A program made the position numbers and the translations under genes. A DNA stretch of 64,000 nucleotides from Mrakia gelida (taxonomy: Eukaryota; Basidiomycota; Tremellomycetes; Cystofilobasidiales; Mrakiaceae), in NCBI GenBank assembly GCA_024345305.1, contig BRON01000004.1, forward strand, positions 1,860,001 to 1,924,000, read 5' to 3'. Of this stretch, positions 56,517 to 64,000 are shown in pieces (positions within the stretch are counted from its first letter, which is position 1; each line of letters starts with the position of its first letter). Under the pieces are notes generated by a model, which saw nothing but the letters and a program-made list of their open reading frames with translations, searched no databases and had not been told where the DNA came from.

Positions 56517-58046
56517 ATGTCATCCCTATCATCTTACGGCTCCCTCAACACCCTCACCTCCAGCTCGAGTGCTCACAGCTACATGGACCTCTGGAAACTC
56601 GCTCCTCGTCACCCCCCCATCCCCTTCCTCACCAGCTCACCCGAGCTCGATGAATACGTCAGTCCCTCGGCTTGGGACGCTGCCGAACATCTGGTGGAAG
56701 GTATGTGCCCGAGCCAGTTCGGTCCAGCGATACGGGGGAGCATGTGGAGAAGGGAGGTGAGAGCGGCGAGGAGGGCGAGGAGGTGGCACGAGAAGGCTCA
56801 AGTTTGGACGTCCTTCCTGTGGGCTGTGAAGCTAGAGATGATGGCACGAGACGAGCAGTGGTGAGTCAAGCTTCGAGCTCTTCTTTGTCGGATGGTGCGA
56901 ACCATATACTGACCTGTTTCATTCTGCGCAGGCGGCTGCCGAAAACTGGGTTCTGAGCGGACGCGTCTTCGTTGGGGAAGGTCGTGGAGGCGGTGAAGGG
57001 AACGGTTTTGATGGGCTGGGTGGTTTGGGTGAAGGGAAGGAAGGATTCTTGATATCGGCTCTGTACTCTAGTTTACGAACTCTGGATGTTGTACCTGTTT
57101 GAAGCGGTAAGTCGTGTCGTGAGCTTCGCCTTCTTCGCCATCTCGTTCTCCCTCCCCAGACTCTCCTCGTCTTCTTCCATACACCCGTCCCAACTTCAGA
57201 GATGTCGAGCACCTTTTTGAAAGGTACGTACAGCTTTGTAATCTTTCCTTCCCTCCTTCGGCGACCTCGACTTCCGAAGCTGACCTCCTTCCCTTCCCCT
57301 GCCATCCCATCTCCCTTCGCCCCTGCTGCAGGTCTCCGAGTCTTCCACTCCCATGAGCCCTAAAACCTTTCGGTCTTTGCTCACTCGCCATTGACTCTCG
57401 GAGGAGCCAGGAAGAGGAGATCGTTCGAGCAGAAGCCTCCCGATGGATCGACATCGTCGTGCTCGAGGGATTTGTGGGAGTTGCAACGAGGGGAGAGCGC
57501 CGTGGATGAAGGTATTTCGAGGTACGTTGGTGTGCGTTGTCCTAGGTGTGAGGGGAATGAGATGGATGAAGTCGGGAGTGGAGGGAAGGGAAGATGGAGA
57601 GGTGCCGACGACGCGATGGGAAGGAAGGACGAGAGCTGCTGACCATGATCCTTCCTCTTGATCAACAGAACCTCGACCACCGGCGACTACTGCTATTCGT
57701 CCTCGACTTCCACTCCCCAGTCAGTCATCTTCACAGTCCGCGACGGCGACGAGCTCTGTTTCGCGACGTGCTGATGGTCGAGACTCGTTGTTCCTCGTAC
57801 GCTCGAGGTCGAGGATACGCGACGACGGTTCTCCTTGGAGACGTAACGTTTCCTGACCTCAGTGCTTGGGATCCGGGTGTAGGTCTGGCAGGTGACGAAG
57901 GTTTGGAAGGAGGTAGTCGGTGGAAGTGGAGGAGGGGTGGGGAGGGAGGTCGCAGCGTCGAGCTCCTGTTGGTGGGGGGTTGCGAGGCGGACCAGGAGGG
58001 AGGCGGAAGGACGTGGATCTTTGGGAAGCTTGTGGCATCGGTCTGA
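56517..58046 (+). pseudogene. multi-exon locus with coding-like segments in conflicting frames, possibly decayed
   Basis: Exon 1 is clear: ATG 56517 (MSSLSSYGSLNTLTSSSSAH), then SYMDLWKLAPRHPPIPFLTS and LVEGMCPSQFGPAIRGSMWR, ending at a GTGAGT donor. After it, protein-like pieces appear (AENWVLSGRVFVGEG, ELWMLYLFEA, GLRVFHSHEP, HSPLTLGGARKRRSFEQK, then TSTTGDYCYSSSTSTPQSVI with FTVRDGDELCFATC, and GYATTVLLGDVTFPDLSAWD). Normal-looking introns separate several of them, but the pieces do not share a frame: one contains TAA at 57361-57363, and another ends in TGA directly before a coding-like stretch. I do not recognise the protein. A wrong splice model on my part is the main alternative. Confidence 0.35.
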
Positions 58047-58782
58047 TGGTGATAAGTGTACAAACGAAGAAGGGAGAGGGTCAGAAACGGTGAGCTCGTG
58101 CGCGTCGACGACGACTGTCTCGAGGGGTCGGAGGCGAAGATGAGAAGAAACCCAGAACTGACTCGATATCCCCTCTCCCCTCTCTCTCAGTACCATCAAG
58201 AGCAGGAGTCCTCCTCCAGTATCCATGAGTTGGAGGCTTCAATCCTTTTCGAACGACTGGGCGTGGAGTAAGCTCGAGAGAGGAGAAAGGGAGGGAGGAG
58301 CCTAAAGCTCAACCTCTCCTCCTCGTTCTCCCTCGCTTGAAAAAGGTACGTCTCCGTCGAGTCCCTGGTTCGTATACAGACAAGTAAGTCGGCATGTGGA
58401 GGGCATGTTGATGGGGGAGAGAGATCAGTTGAGAGGAGGAGGAGAGACGAGGAAGGGAGGAAGGTGAAGGAAGGTCGATGAGGTCGACGAGGAGGAAGGC
58501 GCCTTGGGTCCCTTCCGCTGGCGAGAGAGCGAGAGCTCTAGTGGGTGGGGAGGATGGATAGGCTCCTGGAGATGCCATAGAGAAGAAGCTGGACCTCTGA
58601 AGTCGTCTCAGAGGCCAGGGTCGTCGTTTGGGAGACAACGACGAAACGTCAGCTCCGCTCGACCCATTTCGCGCTTCCCCCCTGCCCTTCCTTCTTCCCC
58701 TTTGACCACCAGCATCGACCTTGGACGCTTTTTCTCGATCTCCCCAGAAGCCTCAATAACTCGAAGGAACGATCAGAACAGT
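58047..58782. other. intergenic
   Basis: It holds the promoter side of the TMEM170-like gene. Some donor/acceptor-like words occur, but no supported exon. Confidence 0.35.
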
Positions 58783-59611
58783 ATGGGGAACGTCAAAAGT
58801 GTTTTGAGCTCGCCAGATCAGGTCAGCTCGAGCTCCTGCTCCATTGAAGGCGGCTCCTCCCTCGCTTCAGCTGATTCCCTCTCTTCTCTTTCAGACGAGG
58901 GTAACAGTTCCTGTCGGCTACGAAGTCCCATCGTTCCCTAGTCTGTATGCTCCGAACCTCGACAACAAAGGTGCTCATTATCTCTACTACGCTGGTCAGT
59001 TCCTTCCTTCGCTCTTCTCTTTCTGCTTCCGAATCGCGCTCATCTCTTTCCTTCCTTCCTCATCTCAGAGGACATGTGGAGGTTCACCGTTCTCTGGAAT
59101 CTCATCATACTAGGGACGATTCATCTCGTAGCTGGAACCATCGCTGCTATCGTCTTTTTCCACAAGCACCCCTTCCTCGCCGCGTCCATTCCTTTCGTCG
59201 CCACCGCTTACGGCCTGATGCTCGCTTTCATCTCGTCCGCTATGGTTGGTGAGTAGCTTTTGAGTCGAGTTTGAGTCTAGAGATTGAGGGCTGAGACGTC
59301 GTTCTCTTCAGGAGTTGCTTTGGCCGCCATCTACAACGTACGTTCGAGAATGCGACGCACGAGCTCAAGCTGACTCGTTCCGTCCTTTCTTCGTCTCAAT
59401 GGACTGACTCTTGTCTCCTCGTCGTCTCAAAGGCGGCACACTTCAACATGGCGACTTGGGTTCCCTTTCTCTGGGCTCTCGTCCAAGCTTTCGTCCTCGT
59501 TCTCGGGTGCGCGTGCTTTCGCTCCTCAACCTCCTCGCTCGTCGCTGATCTCGCTTCGCCCTTCTTTTCTCGTTACGCAGGAGCTACAATACGCTCTCTA
59601 CCATCATTTGA
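58783..59611 (+). CDS. TMEM170-family membrane protein with a predicted N-myristoylation signal
   Basis: The ATG at 58783 opens MGNVKSVLSSPDQ, an N-myristoylation consensus (Gly2, Ser6). The next exons give VTVPVGYEVPSFPSLYAPNL, then EDMWRFTVLWNLIILGTIHL, VAGTIAAIVFFHKHPFLAAS, IPFVATAYGLMLAFISSAMV, GVALAAIYNAAHFNMATWVP and FLWALVQAFVLVLGSYNTLS, ending in TGA at 59609-59611. The spacing of hydrophobic segments (three or four helices after a DMW or EMW motif), the GVALAAIY block and the total length of about 150 residues match the TMEM170 family, linked in animals to ER and nuclear-envelope shape. Six exons join in frame. Confidence 0.75.
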
Positions 59612-60321
59612 TCAGACACCGGCCGCTCGAGCCTATGCATTCCTCATCCTATGCTTCCCACGTGAGTGTCGACGAGTTCTTTTCGAAACGACAGACGCGC
59701 CGCCGCTGACCTCCCCGCTTCTTCCCAGTGCGGTTTCCGTCCCAGCTTCGAGACATCCATGCCTTACATCTCTACCTCAAGCCCTGACCCTCGCGTCCAT
59801 CGCTTTCAAGATCTCGAGCTCGGACCAATCGAAACGCGTCGTCGTTCGTTCATTCCCTTTCCCTCGACGCGATCGACTCGCCCTATCTCTCAGTACTGAC
59901 TCAGGCTTCTCTTCCACCACACTAAAACGCAGACCTGAGTCCGAGCGACGTTCGAACTACGGATCAAACCCGTGGGCTTTCGTCGCCGCTCGGCTGGACG
60001 CGTCTCGTTTCGTTCCGTTTCCTCTCTTCAGCTCTTACTTGCGTTTCCTCCATGACTTCCCCTCTCTCCTTCGCTACGAGCTCATACCCAACTCCTCCCA
60101 CTCAACTCCTTGATCTCGAGACCTAATGCCTTCCACGTCTACCTCTACCTCCTTCGCCTTCACTCTTCCTCTCCCTCTTCTCGCTTTTTCACGAACTCTT
60201 TGCTTTCAGTTCTCGTCGTCCTCGCTCGCTCCCAAATCGATACAACATGAATAAAACACCAGATCAAACCCTGAACACTCTACGCTATCAAGAAAGCAAG
60301 ATTAGACTAGACTAAAAACAT
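59612..60321. other. intergenic between convergent genes, with splice-like signals
   Basis: Donor and acceptor words with CTGAC branch sites occur at 59.66-59.94 kb, after the TMEM170 stop. They could reflect 3' UTR introns. No gene is recognised. Confidence 0.35.
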
Positions 60322-63300
60322 CTAAGCACCAAGAACGAACGACGGCGTCGCAGGGTTGAGAGGGTTCCCTCCTCCTCCTCCCGCTCCCGCTCCCGCTCCT
60401 GACCCTGCTGCTGCTGCTCCTCCCGTACTACTGCCGGGAGCGTTGGAAGCACCACCACGACTACCCCTCGTCACCGCTCCTCCACCTCCGGTAGTAGATC
60501 CCTTGGATCTCCCTCCTCCTCCTCCGCCTCGCGTCGAAGGCTGAGGCGCTGGACTGGGCGTCAAGCTCGAACTCGCTTCTCCTCCCCCCGCCGCAACAGC
60601 TGCTCCACTGCCACCACCCTTCTTCTTCCCACCCCCTCCACCACCTCCTCTTCCAATCTTCCCACCCCTCTTCCCACCACCACCTCTCCCACTCCCACCC
60701 CCTCCACCATTCATCGCCTCCACCATCCTCCTCTCCACCTCCCACTCCTCCTTCTTGATCCTCTTCTCCTCCTCCGCCCACCAAAGCAAGAAATCCACCT
60801 CCTCCTTCTCCGCTCGTCTCACCTCCTGCTCCTCCTTCTGGATCTCCATCAGCGTCTTCTTCATGCTCCCCTTTTGAGTAGTTTCGATCTCGACCTGCTT
60901 GTCGATCCGCTGCTGCTGTTGGATGTGCGCGAACGAGGACGTCGCGGGTGAGGAGGATGGAGGAGGGGGGGGTGGGGGTGCGGTGAAGGTTGGGATGGAC
61001 CAGGTTGCTGAGGAGGAAGTGGAGGTTGAGGTGGGTTTGGTTGAGGAGGAGTAGGTTGAGTGGATGGAGGAGGAGGAGACGACTCGAGGAGTTGGGACGA
61101 TCACGTTTCGTGAGGCGTTGGCTGGGTTGGTGGAGGAAGGAGAGCCGAAGATCGATGAAGGGGTAACTGGAGGACCTCCTCGAAGAGTTCCTGGACCTGT
61201 GCTGGATCCTGCTCGAGCCATCATTGGAGACGGGAGGGAGTCGCGTCGAGGCGAGCTTGTCGAAGCGGCGGCGGGCGAAGGGAAGCCTCGAAGGCTGGGG
61301 AAGATCGTTGCTGGCGGTGGGGAGGGATGGGGTTGGGCGGGAGTGGAGGTGGTAGATGAGGTGGTGGATGGAAGGCGCCATGGAGTGGATGGAAGGGAGG
61401 AAGGAGGAGTGGTTGTTGCTCGAAGGATGGGAGAGGACGTCGAGGAGTGGTTGAGTTTCTTCCGATCCTTTTGAGAGAGCTTGAACGTCGGTGAGGGGAA
61501 TGCTGCATCCGAGGGAGCTCGAGTAGATGGTAAAGAGGGTAGACGAGGTCTTGAAGACGAAGCTTCGCCGGCCATGATCGAACGAAGGTCGGTTCTGGAG
61601 AGGAAAGAAAGAGAAAAGACGCGCGCGTCGGTCAGCTTCGACCTCTTTTTCGCTCGTTCATTCGCTCGAGAACAAAAAGAGACGCACCTCTCAGCCTCAA
61701 CAGCTCTCGACTTCCAAACAGGTTTACTACTCGAGTCCTTCGCCCTCGCCCCAATCGCCAACGAGTTCGCCAACCCCTTCGCCAAACCCTCATCCACCTC
61801 CTCGTCCATCGCAAACAACCCTTCATCCACCTCCTCCCCTCCAACCTGAGCGTGCATCGCCGGACTCGTAAGCGGCGAGATCGGAACCGAGTACGACGAC
61901 GTCCTCCTCGGCAACGACTTGTGCTCTGCTGGTGCTGGCGAGGGCGACGGGGAGAGTTTGGGAGATCTCGAGATGGATTGCTGTTGTTGCTGTTGTTGCT
62001 GCTGAGCCTTCGTCGACCTAAGCGTAAGCTTCGGGAAATCCTCCAACCTCAACCACTCCCTGTTCCTCTCCATCGCAGCCGTCACCAACACCCCACTCCT
62101 CGAAATCGGCAACCTCTCCCCTTGTTTGCCCACGACGAACTCGCTCAGTTCCGCGAGCGTATCCGCCGCCATCGAGTCCAGGAGATGACTCTCGAGCATG
62201 GTCTCCATGTTCCTAGCGATGTAACCTTGCAGGCTTGCCTTGAGGTCGTCGGCGTGGTAGAAGGACGCGTCCGAGAGGAGGGAGACCGAGTTGAGGGTGG
62301 TGACGTGACGGAGGACGACGGACGAGCAGAGGAGGGTGAGTTTGTCGAGGAGGAGTTCGTTGGCTGCTGCGAGGACCTCGAAGACGAAGTCGAGGAAGGA
62401 ATCGATGGTGTCCTGGTGGTGGTAGTCGAAGAGTTCGGTTCCGACGTCCTCGTAGAGGAAGCGGAAGACGGGTTTCATCGTCGACCAGGGGAGGTGGCGA
62501 AGGTTGACGGTGACGGTTCCTCGTCCTCCGTTCGAAGGGTCTCGACGATTGGAGGTCCATTCGGAGTCGTCGAAGAGGGCGGAGAAGAAGGGGGATCGGG
62601 AGCGGAGGATGGATTCGTGGGCTGCAACCGTTCGGTCGGAGAGCTCGATGAGGACGTCGGGACGAAGAGGGGAGGTGGATGGAGAGGAGGAGGAGGACGA
62701 TTGGAGGAGAGATTGAGCGATTTCGAATGATTGGTAAAGATCGGAGGAGAGAGAAGGGGTAGGGATAGTCTTGGAACTGAGTTGGAGGATCGTCGAGAGG
62801 GCTGGTAGATCGAGGGTTTCCGCGAGGAGTTTGAGTTCGTTCCGCACGGCGACGAGGTTGATGTTCCTGTTCGACAACGTCGAGTCTTGAAGTTCCCTTC
62901 CGACTCTCGGATCCCACACGGCTGGAAGGTCGTCCGAGTAGAGGTACTGAAGGAGGAGAAGGACCGTGAGATGATCCGATTTCGGGAGATGAAGTCGAAC
63001 GAGTCCTTCCGGGGTTCGTTCCAACGAGACGCGACACGACGGGATCTTTTCTCCTGAGAGTAACCGACGAAGGACCGAGCTCCTCGTAGCGACGATGGCT
63101 TGATGAGCTGGGGTATCTCGTCCCGCAGCGTGGAAGACGCAGTCGCTTCCTGCGACGCCGAAGAGAGGAGGGTACGACGAGGATGGTTTCCACTGATCTG
63201 AGATTTGAACGAGTTGACGAGCAATCTTGATGTCCGATTTGACTGAGGCTGATTCCGACTCTCCTTCCTCGTCCGTAGGATCGACGTGGGTTTCCGACTC

Positions 63301-64000
63301 GGCGAGGAGGAACGATCCTTTTCGACCTTCCATCCAGCGACGAACGTGCGGAAGGAGGTAGGTGAGATCCTCTCCGACTGAGGGACCTTCGAGATCGATG
63401 GTTTTCGGAACGGCGTCGGCTCGGATGGCTGCGAAGGCTCCAGCTGAAGGAGAGGAAAGGAAGCGAAGGAAGCGAGAGTCAGCTCTCGGGTTCGAAGAAT
63501 CGCGTCGTTCGAGAAGAAAAGACGCGACTTACACTCGTTGGCCGAGACCTTGATGATCCGCTGAAGGAAAGGGATTCTCTGGAACTTGAAAGCCTTGGAG
63601 GACGAAGTGCTCGACTTGGTGTTTCGAGTCCGAACGAAGACGTGACCTGACTGAGTCGCGAGGATGATTCCTCCGTCCGATCCGAGAGCGACGTCCTTCA
63701 CGGCCTGTAGTTCGTTCAAAGCAAGACCATGATCTATGTCAGTACAATCTGCAGCCTCGAAAAGACCCGACTCAGTTCGAACGAGACTCTGTACGAACCG
63801 TAAACTTCTTCCTCAACGCCCAAGCCCTCTGCGGCTTAATCTGCACCCCTCCTCCCCTGCTCCCTCCTCCACTCGCAGCCGCATCCCTCTCCACCTCCGT
63901 CGGCGACGCCAACGCAAACGTGAACACGTCTCCGAGAGAGGTTAGACAGGCGAAGGTGATTCCCGACGCGGTGACCTTGACGACCTCACTTCGTTTCCTG
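60322..64000 (-). CDS. IBtk/Btb3-like RCC1-BTB protein, 5' end outside the window
   Basis: The gene enters from the right edge and ends with TAG at 60322-60324. The visible part begins with RCC1-type repeats (VTASGITFACLTSLGDVFTF, AVKDVALGSDGGIILATQSG with HVFVRTR). A first BTB domain follows (DCVFHAAGRDTPAHQAIVAT, LLLQYLYSDDLPAVWD) and a second BTB (PDVLIELSDRTVAAHESILR, FFSALFDDSEW, FRFLYEDVGTELF) with its helical back half. Then come a poly-Gln run of ten, a Ser/Pro-rich stretch, the motif LSQKDRKKLN, a charged helix (TLMEIQKEEQEVRRAEKEEV) and a Gly-rich C-terminus. RCC1 plus two BTB domains is the layout of human IBTK and fission yeast Btb3, adaptors of CUL3 ubiquitin ligases; ankyrin repeats would lie upstream. 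An intron at 61595-61687 is 93 nt, stop-free and in frame. Confidence 0.85.

Noticed and set aside
61852..62730. A 292-codon open frame on the plus strand
   Set aside because: It is the antisense shadow of the BTB region of the IBtk-like gene, whose minus-strand frame is clearly the conserved one.
1..64000. Transposons, CRISPR arrays, integrated virus
   Set aside because: I found no transposase, reverse transcriptase, terminal repeats, spaced direct repeats or viral genes on either strand.

Overview
The window looks like nuclear DNA of a basidiomycete fungus, most likely a GC-rich, intron-dense yeast of the Pucciniomycotina (Microbotryomycetes-like). This is inferred from gene content and intron style, not from a marker gene. 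Almost every gene is split by many short introns (about 60-100 nt) with GTGAGT-like donors, a CTGAC branch site and a pyrimidine-rich CAG acceptor. Coordinates of multi-exon genes span start codon to stop codon, introns included.

Left part (1-15 kb): the 3' end of an unidentified gene, then two paralogous secreted GH3 beta-glucosidases in tandem on the minus strand (1247-6675 and 9080-14460), with an FMP52-like mitochondrial NAD(P)-binding gene between them. The paralogs share about 30 exons, including the same micro-exons. The distal copy has a one-base deletion just after its catalytic SDW motif.

Middle part (15-41 kb): mostly housekeeping genes. These are spliceosomal cyclophilin CWC27, divergent from ESCRT-I subunit VPS37; a RING plus RRM-like protein; an alanine-rich helical protein; an unknown protein; histidyl-tRNA synthetase with two in-frame start codons (mitochondrial and cytosolic forms) and a WHEP domain; a mitochondrial short-chain dehydrogenase; a DUF6534-type seven-helix membrane protein; a TDA3-like FAD oxidoreductase with an internal frameshift; and a conserved unknown.

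Right part (42-64 kb): a small acidic protein overlapping an F-box-like gene, a tRNA-like Pol III B box, a divergent AAA+/Mg-chelatase-like protein, Pol III subunit RPC31, an F-box protein with one in-frame stop, a small basic protein divergent from the E2 enzyme UBC13, a locus with coding-like segments in conflicting frames, a TMEM170-family membrane protein, and the 3' part of an IBtk/Btb3-like RCC1-BTB protein that runs off the right edge.

I see no transposon, CRISPR array or virus, and no biosynthetic gene cluster. The clearest unexplained signals are a strongly over-represented palindrome (CGACGCGTCG) confined to introns and intergenic DNA, single-lesion breaks in three otherwise well-preserved genes, and conserved 10- and 15-nt micro-exons.
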